Assembly: GCA_016906335.1 (NCBI GenBank)
Contig: JADEYG010000004.1
Coordinates: forward strand, 1,091,001-1,155,000
Source of the DNA: Novakomyces olei
Lineage: Eukaryota; Ascomycota; Novakomycetes; Novakomycetales; Novakomycetaceae
Length of the DNA: 64,000 nucleotides
Direction: 5' to 3'
Shown here: one piece after another, positions 33,687-45,682 of the stretch
Position numbering within the stretch: the stretch's first letter is position 1
How the letters are laid out: every line of letters begins with the position of its first letter
The notes under the pieces: generated by a model
Databases searched by the model: none
Told to the model about the DNA's origin: nothing
Seen by the model: only the letters and a program-made list of their open reading frames with translations
Program-made: the position numbers and the translations under genes

Positions 33687-36438
33687 ATGGTTTCCAAAAC
33701 GGCGGCGCTAAATCAAACTGTACATGACGCATTTGTCGATGTGGACACTGTCGTATTGGATTATTGTTTGGGTAAGATACCAATATAAAATATCAAACTG
33801 ATAAAGTCAAAGGATTTGTAGAAGATTCAGTCGAGGCTTTTGATCAAAAGGCAGAAGATGCAATTTCCACAGTGAGCGCACTTCTTTTGGACGCAGGGGG
33901 TGATGTGCACAAGGTCGAGGCATTGGAATATCAACTAAGAGAGCTCTTCAAAGAACGAGATGCAAAGAAAGAACATCATGCGGGAAATGGAGAATCTAAG
34001 CTCATGCGTCTGGATCAGACTATAAATATGGGAGCGCAGTCGCAAACAAGCTCAACGCTAGGCTTAGTAGGCGCTAAAGTAGATCTTGACGCTGTTAAGG
34101 GCAGAAAAGTCGAATCTAAAGTAGATCGGAAGAAGCTGCAAAAGGCAGAAGCAAAAATTCGTGCTAAGTGGGAGAAACGTGTCTTGAAAGCGGATTATGA
34201 ATCGTCAAAGTTGATCCAGCCAGAGCAGGCTTCGTATGAAGAATTTTATATGAACGTAAACCCGTTGCAAATGGAGTCTTCTGCTGGTAAAAATAAGGAT
34301 ATAAAGATCGACAACTTCGATCTTTCTTTTGGCAGCAAGCGTATCCTTACAGATGCTAGGTTAGACTTTTGCATTATTTAATATTCAATATTGAAGGAAA
34401 ATAAAAGTTAGTTTCTTTGATTGATATGGCTAACCGCTGTTTCTAGTCTCAATCTGTCGTATGGGAGGCGATTTGGTTTGGTTGGTTCTAACGGTGTGGG
34501 TAAATCCACACTGTTGCGAGCTATTAGTCGCCGTGAGTTAAATATTCCAAAATATATAACAATTCTCCACGTGGAACAGGAAGTTGTTGGAGATGATACG
34601 CCAGCACTACAAGCCGTGCTCGACGCCGATGTTTGGCGTAAGCATCTTTTACAAGAAAGCAACGTAAGCCTTTCGATTGGGTTTGCCAATTGGATTTCCT
34701 TTATTTCAGTCAGAAATTCGGATTATAATTGTTACCAAAATTACAATCAATTGTCATTCAAAAACACCTCTTTCCTCTGTTCTGTTCATATTTTCTTTTT
34801 TATTTCTAATATCCAAATTTCATTTTCTCTCTATCTTTGTAATCATTAACAATATATAGCGAATTCAATCTCGTCTCGGTGAAATTGGGGACGAGCTTCA
34901 AGAATACGCACAAGACAAGGACAATGCTGATCAAGCGGGAGCTCGTCGATTAGAGCGGGAGCGCGATGACCTTGATTCGCAATTTACAGATATCACAAAT
35001 CGACTTGCTGAAATGGAATCCGACAAGGCCGAATCCCGGGCTGCCACCATATTAGCAGGGTTAGGGTTTACAACAGCAGCTCAGGCGCAGGCCACAAAAC
35101 AGTTTTCTGGTGGTTGGAGAATGAGACTTTCGCTTGCTCGTGCACTCTTTTGTAACCCTGACTTATTACTGCTCGACGAGCCTTCAAACATGTTGGACGT
35201 TCCCAGTATTGCATTTTTATCAGATTATCTACAGACAAAATTTCATAATACTGTGCTTGTTGTATCCCACGATCGTGCGTTTTTGGATGAAGTGGCAACC
35301 GATATTATTCATCAGCATAGTGAACGACTCGATACTTACCGAGGCAATTTTACCCAATTTTATGCTACCAAGGAGGAGAGATCACAGCATCAAGTTAGAG
35401 AATATGAAAAACAAATGGATTACCGTCGTCATTTGCAGTCGTTCATTGACAAATTTAGGTACAATGCGGCCAAGTCTTCAGAGGCACAGAGCCGTATCAA
35501 AAAATTGGAAAAGTTACCGGTGCTAGAAGTCCCGGAAAAGGAGCAGCAAGTGGTTTTTAGGTTTCCCGAGGTGGAAAAGATATCGCCGCCTGTTATGCAG
35601 ATGGATGGTAAGAGAATTGTCAAGCTTTTATTCTTTGGGTTGTCGTTCCTCTTTTACATCATTCTAGTTTCATGTGAATTTTTATTCTAATTTCAATTTA
35701 TTCCTTTTCCTTGTCTCTAATACGCAGGTGTTACATTTGGATACTCGTCGGACCGGCTCATCTTAAAAAATGTCAATATAGATGTTCAACTCGACTCAAG
35801 AATCGGTGTAATTGGTCCAAACGGAGCGGGAAAGACTACGATGCTTAAGTTGCTGATTGAAAAGCTTCGACCAGTTTCAGGACAGTATGTGCAATTCGTT
35901 TTCTGTTTTAACCTTACTCTTCTCTATTTTTCACCTGCTCCTTTTAACAAACAGTGTCACAAAACATCCTCGTCTACGCATCGCCTATTTTGCACAGCAT
36001 CACGTCGATGCTTTGGATCTTAATTTATCAGCTCTTTCGTTTGTTTCTAAGACCTTCCCTGGATTACAGGAAGAAGAGTATCGAAGGCATTTGGGCGCCT
36101 TTGGCGTTTCTGGTCCCATGGCCTTGCAAAAAATGGCGACGCTTTCTGGAGGTCAAAAGTCTCGTGTAGCATTTGCATGCTTGGGTATGGTCCGACCTCA
36201 CATTTTGGTCATGGATGAGCCGACAAATCATCTTGACATGCAGGCCATGGATGCTCTAATCGAGGCTATTGAGAATTACGGTGGAGGAGTTATTCTCGTG
36301 AGTCACGATGTAAGTTTCTTGGATGCTGCTTGCAAGTCGCTTTGGCTTTGTGAGAATGGAACAGTGACGAAATTTGATGGAAACATTGCGCAGTACAAGA
36401 AACGGTGTTTGGAAGAGCAGGATTTGGGACAGCAATAG
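33687..36438 (+). CDS. GCN20: GCN20-type ABC-F ATPase (6 exons, 747 aa)
   Basis: Exons 33687-33771, 33807-34359, 34447-34663, 34860-35607, 35728-35884 and 35955-36438. Gcn20 partners Gcn1 on stalled ribosomes to activate Gcn2 in amino-acid starvation. It has no membrane segments. The N-terminal Gcn1-binding part spans about 1-200. ABC domain 1 has Walker A GSNGVGKST, signature FSGGWRMRLSLARAL and Walker B LLLLDEPSNMLD, the Gcn20-typical variant. ABC domain 2 has GPNGAGKTT, LSGGQKSRVAFA and VMDEPTNHLD. Length matches yeast Gcn20 (752). Intron 1 is only 35 nt. A (TAAA)n array starts 17 bp after the stop codon. Confidence 0.96.
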
Positions 36439-36839
<401 letters not shown>

Positions 36840-37499
36840 CTAAAACGCAGCGCCAAAAAGCCGTTCGGCGAAGCCCTGCTTCGCCTTTTCGTATGCATTG
36901 GCAATTGTATCATCAGAGGGCCGTCCGGAAATACGAGAGGCTACAATATTTGCGTCCGTCTCGACAATAATACCATCATCTACGACCTCGTCGACGCAAA
37001 TAGCGAGCAGATCATAAGCCTCCATTAACGTCCGTTTATCAATTGTCGTTCTAAACCGTTAGTGAAAACTTGGCTACACTTTTATGATCAATACAGAGTT
37101 TGTTTAATTGATCCATTATTGTTCTCGTCTTGAATTTTGAGCTTACCGTACTGTAAGTTCCATTGCGTCCTTTATGGCGGAAACAACACCCATCAGCATG
37201 AATTCGCTGTCCTCCAACGAGCCGACTGCGTAAATCATACAGTCAACACTTTGCTTGTAGACTACGATACGATTGTCGTACAATATTATATCGTGGCTCG
37301 TTTTTCGCGTCTTTTCAAACAAGCCTTTTTCGAACGCTTTTTGGTCTTTTAATGTAGGAAAAGCGTTGGAAAAAACGTGAGCCGCACCATGCGGAAGAGC
37401 ATGCGGAGACTGATAGTACTGTGCAAAAATGCGTTCGGCGTTTGGGCCCAATACAATTACCGCGTTGACCACGTACAATGATAGATTGGCGTCCCCCAT
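36840..37499 (-). CDS. RET3: Coatomer zeta subunit RET3 (2 exons, 187 aa)
   Basis: Exons 37499-37147 and 37050-36840. This is the small longin-fold adaptor subunit of COPI, which carries retrograde Golgi-to-ER cargo. The start MGDANLSLYVVNAVIVLGPN, then FEKGLFEKTRKTSHDIILYD, then VVYKQSVDCMIYAVGS and the second-exon TLMEAYDLLAICVDEVVDDG are all characteristic. Length equals yeast Ret3 (189). It is divergent from the LigB dioxygenase gene. Confidence 0.95.
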
Positions 37500-38116
37500 T
37501 GCTTGCCGTAAGATTGAACTCCGCGTTATTTGTATTTTTATATATAAGGTATGAGTTTGTATATCTAATAGGTTTATTGCTTCTGAGAATGTGAACTGTC
37601 CATAGTTTATTATTTATATTTGACCCTGACTAACCCTGATCCGTCATTATATCATCTATAATCTATTATCGATTATTTAGTATTTATTATTTAATATTTA
37701 CTTTTTATTATGTTAAAATTATTAATGTAAATATTGTTGGATAGATTGTTCGAATGGTTAATATTAATAATCTTTCTACAGTAAAAGACAGTGAAATTCC
37801 GCCAAGGTCAAAGGGATTCATCCATGGATATATATATTCATATCCAGAAAGTAGGTAAGTAAATACGGGTTAAAGACAAATCGTAATAGTTTCAAATTTG
37901 GCTAAAGGAATGAGAGTATTTAGAAAAGTAACTTTATAAGTTGACAGAGTCCATATTTCAACAGTTCACTTTACCGAGCATTTATGTGTTGCCATATAAT
38001 ATGTGCGCGCTTTAGTGCTGAGTCAGAACAAAGTAATCATGAGATCTGCAATTATTTAAGTCGCGATATATCGTCAACATTTGAAACCGGAATCAATTGG
38101 TTTTTTTAAACGGTGC
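37500..38116. promoter_or_regulatory. Divergent RET3 / dioxygenase spacer with telomere-like motif
   Basis: AT-rich with no coding exon. It contains TGACTAACCCTGAT at about 37627-37640 and short palindromic AT runs. Confidence 0.4.
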
Positions 38117-39383
38117 ATGCGCGGGATCTTTATCGTGGCCTTGATTGCAATTACGCTGAACTCACTGTGGCTCCTTGCGCGTCGGTCGGCAAATCAGCCA
38201 ATACTGTCTGGTCGTTTGTTTAGCATAGCAATGACGAGACCTCTACCGTCCTTTTTCTTGTACGTTCCACCGTCTGATTGCACGGTTTTTAACTTTGAAG
38301 GTCTCATGGCGGTCCCAACTTGATGGAGGTATGTTTTAAATACTGTGCGAAATGGAAAGAGGAAAAGAAGATTAAAAGAAATCTCCAATGGGAATTAACT
38401 TGTGATATAAAGATGAAAAATAAGGCTTTAAGATAAGTCAACAATACAATAGGGGCCATTCTTGGCATGGTGCTTACAACTTTAGGATTACGATCATCCT
38501 GCTTACAAGTATCTTCAAAAATTCGGTCCAGAATTTCTGAAACTTGAGCCGAAAGTTGTGATTGCCATATCCGCACACTGGCAATCGGATTCTCGTGATA
38601 AAGTATTCATCAACGGTGCGGAACATACTGATCTGATTTACGATTTTTATAACTTCCCCAAAAATTATTACGAGGCAGAGTATCCCAATAGAGGCAGCTC
38701 TGAATGGGCTCAGCGTATCGCCTCGAGTCTTGGAACTTCTGGAATCAATACAGAGGTGGTAAAACGTGGTCTGGATCACGGCGTATGGGTATGTTGAATC
38801 CTTAAGCTTTCTTTTTCTTGTTTGTTTGTTTTCTGTTTTTGAAGATTTGGAACAAATCTAAGTTACAATTACTAGAATAATGTGAACCAAAAACTAACAG
38901 GCTGTTCTTATTTTATAGGTACCGTTCAAAGTTGCTTTCCCAGCCACTAATCCAATCACTTGTCCAATAGTTCAAGTTTCGTTGTGTCGCTCGGAAAACC
39001 CTAAAGACCATTTTCGTGTTGGCGAGGCGCTTGCTCCGTTATTCAGTGAAGGAGCAGTCCTTGTAACTCTCGGAATGACAGTTCACAACCTTCGAGACTT
39101 TTTCCGCCCTTCACTGCCGATATCAGATCAAGGTTTTGTATATGCAAAGTCGTTTGACGATGCTCTGATTGATTCTACGGCGCATTATGCTGGGGAGGAA
39201 AGGTACCAGGCACTTGAGGCCCTTTTGAAAACACATTTGGCGCGTCAGGCGCATCCCACATTTGAGCATCTGATGCCTTTTTGCATTTCTGTGGGATCGT
39301 ACAAGAACGGAAGGGCGCAGGAGCTTTTTGGGTTGCAAGATAAGAGCTTGGGCTGGGGAATGTGGAAGTTTTCAGACGAATAA
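38117..39383 (+). CDS. LigB-family extradiol dioxygenase (4,5-DOPA dioxygenase-like) with N-terminal membrane anchor (4 exons, 312 aa)
   Basis: Exons 38117-38259, 38301-38328, 38486-38788 and 38919-39383; the second is a 28-nt microexon. Splicing restores the metal motif FFLSHGGPNLMEDYDHPAY. Further family motifs are VVIAISAHWQS, DHGVWVPFKVAFP and TVHNLRDF. Relatives are non-haem iron enzymes that open catechol rings of DOPA or act on other aromatic or retinoid-like substrates; the substrate here is unknown. From ATG 38117 the first 25 residues (RGIFIVALIAITLNSLWLLA) form a membrane anchor or signal sequence, unusual for this mostly cytosolic family. An internal ATG at 38231 (MTRPLPSFF) would give a soluble form. 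Confidence 0.85.
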
Positions 39384-39863
39384 TTTAGAAAGACTTTGGG
39401 GATAAGAAACAAATGATGTACAATGTTTTTAGTTGTATGAGCCATTCCGGAACACTTCAAGCTTATATCACCTTACGGAAGCGGCTTTAGCAGCCGTATG
39501 ATCTTAACTATTAAGCGGTATTTGAATAATGATAGTGGAAGACATGTTAATCAATTACGCATTAAAATTCGTGCAATTATCAGGTCACGAAAACTTTACT
39601 GTATATTTATTGAATCTGAGCATTAATTATTTAATTATTTACTTATTTAGGTAATTGTTTTATTAATTTGTCTATTTCTTATAGTATGAGTAATAAGTTT
39701 AGAGTGTTAGATTATGTCCATCGAGACAAAACAGATGAGAAAATCGCAATATTTGACAATTCTATTATTGCACCTTGTCTGCCGACATGAACAGAATATT
39801 AAAATAAAATTATAACAATAAAATGATGATGACCTAAAACAAAAAATTATAATTTATTATAGA
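39384..39863. other. Spacer between dioxygenase and MAK32-like gene
   Basis: Strongly AT-rich. I see no exon, repeat array or recognised motif. Confidence 0.35.
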
Positions 39864-41639
39864 ATGGGCCATGGGGAAGGACCGTCCGCAGGAGAGCTTT
39901 CTTATGGCCAGAAAGGCAGCAGCGATGATGTTATTATGGTCACTATGGGTAATTATGTGCTTCAAGCTTTACTTACTTCAAATTGTACTAATTCAAAAAG
40001 GAATGTTTATTCTCGACGAAATAGTTTACAATGACGGCAGTCGTGTGGATAACATTTCTGGCGGTGCGGGTTTGTGGGGTAATTTGATAATAGCATAATA
40101 AGTTACATCGTGGCTTTTGAATCACGAGTTTAGTCCAAATATTTGATACTAATTATCAAAGCATTATATGGAGCGCGGATGTTTTTACCTCCTCCAGTGC
40201 AATCGAAAAGGGCAGCAATGATAATAGATATGGGCTATGATTTCCCGCCTCAAACCTTACGACAATTGCAGCTGTTGGAAACCGGCTCTTTGTTACGGAC
40301 TGATACGAGTCGCGAGACTACACGGGGACTTAATTGGTACGAGAACGCGAATACAAGAGGTGAGTCAGAAGCTCAAAAAGCAAAATGAATTTAATTGAAC
40401 TAAAATTGAGAATGTTTACATAAAGACAAAGGAAAGACGTGTTAGAAGTATAAACGGCAGGTGCAATAGCAAAAAATTAAAAAAAAAAAATGGAGACTTA
40501 AAAAAGCGATGAACGGGAACAAACTCAGATTACAATAAATATAATCAGAACTGACTTTCAGGCTTTTCATACAAAAACCAAAAAAAACAGATCCACGCAC
40601 AAGATCTTGATAATAGGCTAATCTCGTCTGCGTCGTTTCACCTTATTTGCTCACCAGAAAGAGCGGTGAATACGGTAAATCAGATTGAAGCACGTCGTCA
40701 TGCTTTGGGCATTGCAAACAAAGCTTTTTATTTTTGGGAGCCTGTTCCAGGTAAGAGCTTTCCAAAGAATTTAATAAATTTCATTAATAATTGCAATCAG
40801 TTTAATTTGATTTTAGTCCATTTATCCATTAAAATATTTTGTCTTTCTATTTTGGTCTTTTTCATATTTTTTCAACTAGCTTTGGACACTATGGCGTATA
40901 ATACTTCTACGATACCAATTCTACTTTGGCTTTTTTAGATTTTAATGCTGACTGTTGCTAACCAAAAAACTAGGTATCTGTATTCCGGATTATAGGGATG
41001 AAATAATCAACGCTTGCAAGTACGTCGACGTCGTTTCTCCCAACGAAGAGGAGCTTTTTGATATTTTCTCTTATGATCGAAAAGAAATCTCTATTGATCA
41101 GATTACTGCTCTTGCGAAGCAGCTTGTTTCCAAAGGTGTTGGCTCAGGAAATACTGGAGTAGCCGTCGTCCGCTGTGGAGCTCGAGGCTCGGTTGCTATG
41201 GCTTCGTTCATAAAAAGTCCACTTTTAAGTCCACCTTTTCACACTTCAGCCGATAAAGTTGCTGATCCTACTGGTGAGCTATTCCTTTAAGTTTGCATTT
41301 TTGGTCTGTTTTTATGATATGCTGATTTTCTAACCAATATTCTGTATCCATCTCTATGTTTGTTCATAATTGTCATTGTTCTTTTTTCTCACTTGCTCAC
41401 AAATAGGGGCGGGCAACTCTTTCTGCGGAGCCTATTTGGTAGGAGCGTATCGTGCTACGGAAGGCTTTATCAAGCCCATGGACGAAGCTGCCGTCCGTCA
41501 GGCTTGTATGTACGGCCATGTCGGAGCATCGTTGGCAATCGAGCAACGTGATTTGCCTAGAGTCGAAAATACAGCAAAAGGCGAGCTATGGAACGGTTCT
41601 ACTATCCATGAAAGATTGATGGCGTCAAAGATAGAGTAG
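39864..41639 (+). CDS. MAK32: MAK32-like pfkB-family sugar kinase (6 exons, 360 aa)
   Basis: Exons 39864-39948, 40001-40078, 40162-40359, 40562-40750, 40974-41273 and 41407-41639, all phase 1 junctions. Family motifs in order: TMGMFILDEIVY, ISGGAGLWALYGARMF, FHLICSPERA, FYFWEPVPG, VVSPNEEELF, VVRCGARGS, and the pfkB signature DPTGAGNSFCGAYLVGAY with its catalytic Asp-adjacent glycine loop. Length equals yeast Mak32 (363). Yeast Mak32 is known genetically from dsRNA-particle maintenance; its substrate is not known to me. The kinase fold is certain, the substrate is not. Confidence 0.87.
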
Positions 41640-41905
41640 TACGTTTGTATAATTAGATGGAGAAGTAATAATTAATCATATAAAAGATAAATAAAATAAT
41701 AAAATACTTATTTAAAAACGAAATGCTGGTCTTGATGTTTAATTACCAATTATGAATCCCACATCTATATACGGGTAAACAGATGCCGTGTGCATCCATT
41801 CTATTTCTCATAAACTGCTTCCTCTTGCTCATACGCCACAGACCGTCAACATAATTTCTCCTGAGACATTATCGGTCTTTCTTTGGCATTTTTCTAGAAT
41901 TATAT
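41640..41905. terminator. Convergent 3' spacer rich in AATAAA
   Basis: Between the convergent MAK32-like and gluconokinase genes. Just past the first stop codon (41670-41705) lies an AAATAAAATAATAAAAT-type stretch, a likely poly(A) signal region for the plus-strand gene. Confidence 0.35.
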
Positions 41906-42472
41906 TTATGAATACTTTCCGGCGAGGATGCGCCTGGCCGTAGCTAGAGCCAACCTATCCGTAGTTTCCAAATCGCCCTCTACGGAAACGGTTTCATTGT
42001 GAACTCCCCTTTCATCAAGTGACGGTTCTTCCAACGAATCCAATTGAGATGACACCATTGACTCCTTCATGAAATGGCCAGACCGGTGAGCCATGTGTGA
42101 CAAAAGAGTCTCGCGCGAGCCTTTGAGGTAGAGAAAAACAACAGGGTTCTCCGGTGATGTAGCAGCACCCATGCTTGGAATAGGCTCACTCAGCAGTTTC
42201 CTGTATGAGCGTTTTAGTGCAGAGCACGTGACAATCACACCTTTACATCCAGGCTGGTCTGCTATTTCACTGCTTTTAGCTCGAATCGATTTTAACCAGC
42301 CCCAGCGGTCTTCGTCCTGGAGCGGGATTCCTGCCGACATTTTGTCCACATTTGCTTTTGGATGAAGCTGATCTCCCTCAATAAAAGGCAAATTTAATTG
42401 GTTTGCAAGGTACTCGGCCACAGAAGTTTTGCCTGAGCCGCAAGGGCCACACACGACAATGATGGGTGGCAT
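41906..42472 (-). CDS. Gluconokinase (188 aa)
   Basis: Single exon. It phosphorylates gluconate to 6-phosphogluconate, feeding the pentose phosphate pathway. The P-loop is GPCGSGKTS, followed by the family block EGDQLHPKANVDKMSAGIPL and DEDRWGWL, then TCSALKRSYRKLL and a FLYLKGSRETLLSHMAHRSG block. I chose ATG 42472 (MPPIIVVCG) because the upstream extension to 42544 lacks an ATG and adds non-family sequence. An acidic linker of about 25 residues precedes the last helix. Confidence 0.93.
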   Translation of the reverse strand: MPPIIVVCGPCGSGKTSVAEYLANQLNLPFIEGDQLHPKANVDKMSAGIPLQDEDRWGWLKSIRAKSSEIADQPGCKGVIVTCSALKRSYRKLLSEPIPSMGAATSPENPVVFLYLKGSRETLLSHMAHRSGHFMKESMVSSQLDSLEEPSLDERGVHNETVSVEGDLETTDRLALATARRILAGKYS

Positions 42473-42890
42473 TTTGGGACGGGATGCCTTCCCCAGATGT
42501 TTTATATCCCGCGGTGGGATGGATGCCGTTACGTATTTTTTCAAGTAACGTGCAGCATTAGTGTCGCTTATGTATACGGCAACACTGCTTGTATACTCTA
42601 TTTACTTGTGTATAAGTGAAGTGCTAGGATTAGGGTTAGTTAGGGTTAGTTAGGGTTAGAAGCTATTACCTTTACCCTCTCATGACTATATACAGTGCGC
42701 CCTTGTTAAAGTACTCATGCGCTTATCGGTAATAGTAATACAAGAATTAGTAGAATCTATACATACAAATTCCGCTGCGTAACCTTACTGTCAAATGACT
42801 TGTGATCGGGAGCGTCACGAGGCAACTTGCGCAGTCCTGATACACACTACGCGCAGTTTCTCGAGCTTCAAGCGCCGCTACACAAAAATT
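42473..42890. promoter_or_regulatory. Divergent gluconokinase / DUF1748 spacer with the longest telomere-like element
   Basis: Positions 42629-42660 carry three TAGGGTTAG units separated by TTAG, the best copy in the window. It lies about 160 bp from the gluconokinase start and 230 bp from the DUF1748 start. No coding sequence is seen. Confidence 0.55.
42629..42660. promoter_or_regulatory. Triple telomere-like element between divergent genes
   Basis: Three TAGGGTTAG units joined by TTAG spacers, giving a 10-bp period that would place each copy on the same DNA face. Confidence 0.6.
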
Positions 42891-43165
42891 ATGGCTTTTT
42901 TTGGAAGGCTCACACACTATGCAGTCGATGCATGCCTCGTATCTGCCGTTTTAGCGGGAATCAGACGGTCTACGGGCTATACGTGCGTCTTTTGTGTACG
43001 GGTTAACGGGTGATCCGCTAATATGAAAACAGGTTTAAAACCGACAGTATTGAGCAGAAAGATTTTCGTCGGTTCTTTGTCCAGTACTTGTCCATTGGCG
43101 AATGGATCATGAATAAGAGCTCTCTGTATATTGAGGAAAGCGAGTGGTTTGAGAAGAAGCGCTAA
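42891..43165 (+). CDS. DUF1748 small fungal mitochondrial-type protein (2 exons, 74 aa)
   Basis: Exons 42891-42982 and 43033-43165 with a 50-nt intron. The start MAFFGRLTHYAVDACLVSAV, then LAGIRRSTGYTF, then YLSIGEWIMNKSSLYIEESE and the end WFEKKR match the fungal DUF1748 family (yeast YPR010C-A type). It has one hydrophobic helix near the N-terminus. The function is poorly known in the family. Confidence 0.88.
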
Positions 43166-43855
43166 GCAATACACTCTGCCGTCGGCAGTATCACTCCTGA
43201 ATGCTCTTCAATACCTTAGTCCACGTGTTTCTCCACTCGAATGATTTGTGCCGCATCGTTTTGAGGTTATTGGGATAATTTGGCTGTTTATGGTTATTTC
43301 GTTTACGTGATTGTTTGGTTTGCTCTTTTGCTCTTTGTTTTGCTTTTCATTTTGTGTTTTCTATATCGTCCTCTGTCGGTGCCAGTTTGTTCAGTCTCGG
43401 TGAATATATTGTGTTTATCCAATACTGTCGCAGACCCTTTTCTGTGACATCTCGCGATACTGTGTACGCTTCTATATCAATAAAGATAATTACATTGGCG
43501 TTTGCCATCATATCATTTGCAGCCCTTTCTCTACACAAAGATCAGCTCTGCTGATGACCTCCGTACTCTGCTTTACCATTAAGCCCATTTCATTAAGCCC
43601 TTACTTGATCCTTGCGAGTCCTTTGACTCGGCTTACATCGCTTTCACAATCGTTTACAAAATATTGATCAAAGCATCCACGGACCAAAGACTTGTATACT
43701 CTTTCCATAATTTCTAGATACACGAACAAAAATAAAAAGTTTGTTCCTTAATGACACTTTTTATATACATAAAAAATCACTATTCTTTTCCCAGTCCCCC
43801 TCCTTGCTCGACTCGAGCATCCTTGGTTTACGATAAAAAAAAATGTATCCTAGAG
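43166..43855. other. Convergent spacer between DUF1748 and CLR4-type genes
   Basis: About 690 bp without a supported gene. Several short open frames exist on both strands, the longest about 79 codons, but none shows a family motif or a convincing start. Pyrimidine-rich. Confidence 0.35.
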
Positions 43856-45355
43856 TCAAGGGGCGGCCACATTAAACACCCATTTTCTACAGTTACTTGA
43901 TCCGCATCGACATTCATGCAGCCGCGCACTCCCGGCTTTGGCCCCGTGAGAATGCGAACCGGCATTTTCATTATGCTGCTGATCTTGTTGCCATCCACTG
44001 TAATCAAAACAGAGCTCTTCGAACGCTGGAATATCTCGCATTGCAAAAAGAGCCAGAGTGTAGAACCGTGTCTGTGATCTATCATGCACAACGGAATAAA
44101 TAGCCATGTTGGGGTCACACGAATGGTTGAAGAACCGTGATACACTCCCATAATGACGCGCATCGATAGTATAAAAGCCCTTGCCTTCGTCCAGCATATC
44201 TAGATCAAACAAGTAGGTCGCCTTCTCCCTTGCAAACATGACTTCGCGCCTGGAAGCCTCAGAGGGGGTTATTATCTCACCCAAGTAAGAGGCAACAAAC
44301 TGGCCCCGGCTTATCGATCTAAGACAACGCAGTCCCCAGCCCTTGTACTTTGTTTTAAATAGCTGGAAGGGCAATTGGGCCCCGCGCTGAACGACCCTAT
44401 TTCCACAGCGAATGGAGCAGCCACAATGGCTATTGCACTCATATATAATTTGGCCGGGACCCCATTTGACTCTCCCATCGGGGCTATAGGCAAACTCGGG
44501 TCTCAGCATATCGTCCAGGCACTGACAGCCCTTGGGACTTGTCAGGTCACAGACAACGCCGGTAGATGCTTTAAGTGCATTTGACAGAAAAGGCTCTTCT
44601 TCACCATCATGATGATCACAGGAACAACCCGACATAAAAGCCTTGTTGCCCTCGTCCACGTTTACTCCAAATTTGTTGCTGTGAATGAGCTGGAAAGTCA
44701 TTTCTGGACAAACTTCATCGTCTATTTCATTCACAATCTGAACTTCCGGCCCGGGGATTGAATCAAGTGCAGATTCAAACTTGGCCAGCTTCATAGATCG
44801 CGGCATTCGCCTCCACAGCTTTCGCAAAACTCCATACTGCTTAACTGGATCAAGTGTACTGAACCGAGCCATATAATCCAGATCTGTGGCATTCACATGC
44901 TGCTCCTGCAGCTCTGGCTGGTCTAGCCAATTAGCAAAATCTTCAGAGACCCGGAGATATTCGAAATCGAGCCGCCGTTTCGCCCTCGGTTTGGGTGTAG
45001 CGGATGAAGCCTTTATTAGTGTTAATGTTGATTCCTGTTTTACGGCGGACAGAGGTGCTCTCGCGTTGGAGACAAAACTCTCTATCGAAGATTCGCGGCT
45101 GATTTTGGCAGTGGTCCTTCTTTTTTGGGCCGTCCATCGCTGTAACACAGCAGGGCAGTTGTTGAGATTTTGCAGAGGCTCCCAAGTGTCTGTATCGGGG
45201 GAAAACCCGACCCAACGAACTCGGTAGACCCGAGTTCCGCCAGCGTTTGTCCTTTCGTCTACAATCTTTTCTACCTCATAAGATTCCTCCAACTTTCGCT
45301 CACTCGTTCTTTTCCTGAGACTGATTTTCCTGCTCAGTTTCACGTCACGAGCCAT
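43856..45355 (-). CDS. CLR4: Clr4/SUV39-type histone H3K9 methyltransferase (499 aa)
   Basis: Single exon. It writes H3 lysine-9 methylation for heterochromatin. The chromodomain (about 25-80) contains YEVEKIVDERT, VYRVRWVGFSPDTDTWEP and LQNLNNC. The pre-SET region has the zinc cysteines CSCDHH, VVCDLTSPKGCQC and CNSHCGCSIRCGNR. The SET domain has GWGLRC, ASYLGEIIT, RFFNHSCDPN and LCFDY. The post-SET motif is CRCGSSNCRKWVF. All catalytic parts are present, and the length is close to fission yeast Clr4 (490). ATG 45355 (MARDVKLSR) is the first Met of the frame. The order chromodomain then SET excludes other SET families. Confidence 0.96.
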   Translation of the reverse strand: MARDVKLSRKISLRKRTSERKLEESYEVEKIVDERTNAGGTRVYRVRWVGFSPDTDTWEPLQNLNNCPAVLQRWTAQKRRTTAKISRESSIESFVSNARAPLSAVKQESTLTLIKASSATPKPRAKRRLDFEYLRVSEDFANWLDQPELQEQHVNATDLDYMARFSTLDPVKQYGVLRKLWRRMPRSMKLAKFESALDSIPGPEVQIVNEIDDEVCPEMTFQLIHSNKFGVNVDEGNKAFMSGCSCDHHDGEEEPFLSNALKASTGVVCDLTSPKGCQCLDDMLRPEFAYSPDGRVKWGPGQIIYECNSHCGCSIRCGNRVVQRGAQLPFQLFKTKYKGWGLRCLRSISRGQFVASYLGEIITPSEASRREVMFAREKATYLFDLDMLDEGKGFYTIDARHYGSVSRFFNHSCDPNMAIYSVVHDRSQTRFYTLALFAMRDIPAFEELCFDYSGWQQDQQHNENAGSHSHGAKAGSARLHECRCGSSNCRKWVFNVAAP

Positions 45356-45453
45356 GAGTAGCAAGGCCGTCTACGCGATACCTCCCTCACATGTGCAATA
45401 CGACGCGATACGGTTTGCAAGCCATTAGAAAGTCATATGAAACGCGAGATCGC

Positions 45454-45510
<57 letters not shown>

Positions 45511-45682
45511 GTTTACCCTCATATTAAATGCTATAAGAAGGGCCCTACATCTGCGCTACGTTTACGCCTAAACTTGGAAATACAACACGATACGCGCCTA
45601 AACCTTTGTCACCAAATATATTACACAAGAGCTCTCAAACCCGTACGGAAAATAAAAATAAACTGTAGATGTGCCGCCCCAC
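45356..45682. other. Spacer between CLR4-type and UBTD-type genes
   Basis: Contains a perfect (AAT)n array at about 45454-45510 and otherwise AT-rich sequence. An open poly-isoleucine frame across the array is an artefact. Confidence 0.5.
45454..45510. repeat. (ATA)n microsatellite, about 19 units
   Basis: A perfect trinucleotide array about 100 bp upstream of the CLR4-type start codon, within the region expected to hold its promoter. Confidence 0.97.

Noticed and set aside
43315-43554. Overlapping open frames on both strands in the DUF1748/CLR4 spacer
   Set aside because: Plus-strand frame lacks an ATG start, neither strand shows a domain, and the sequence is pyrimidine-biased spacer.
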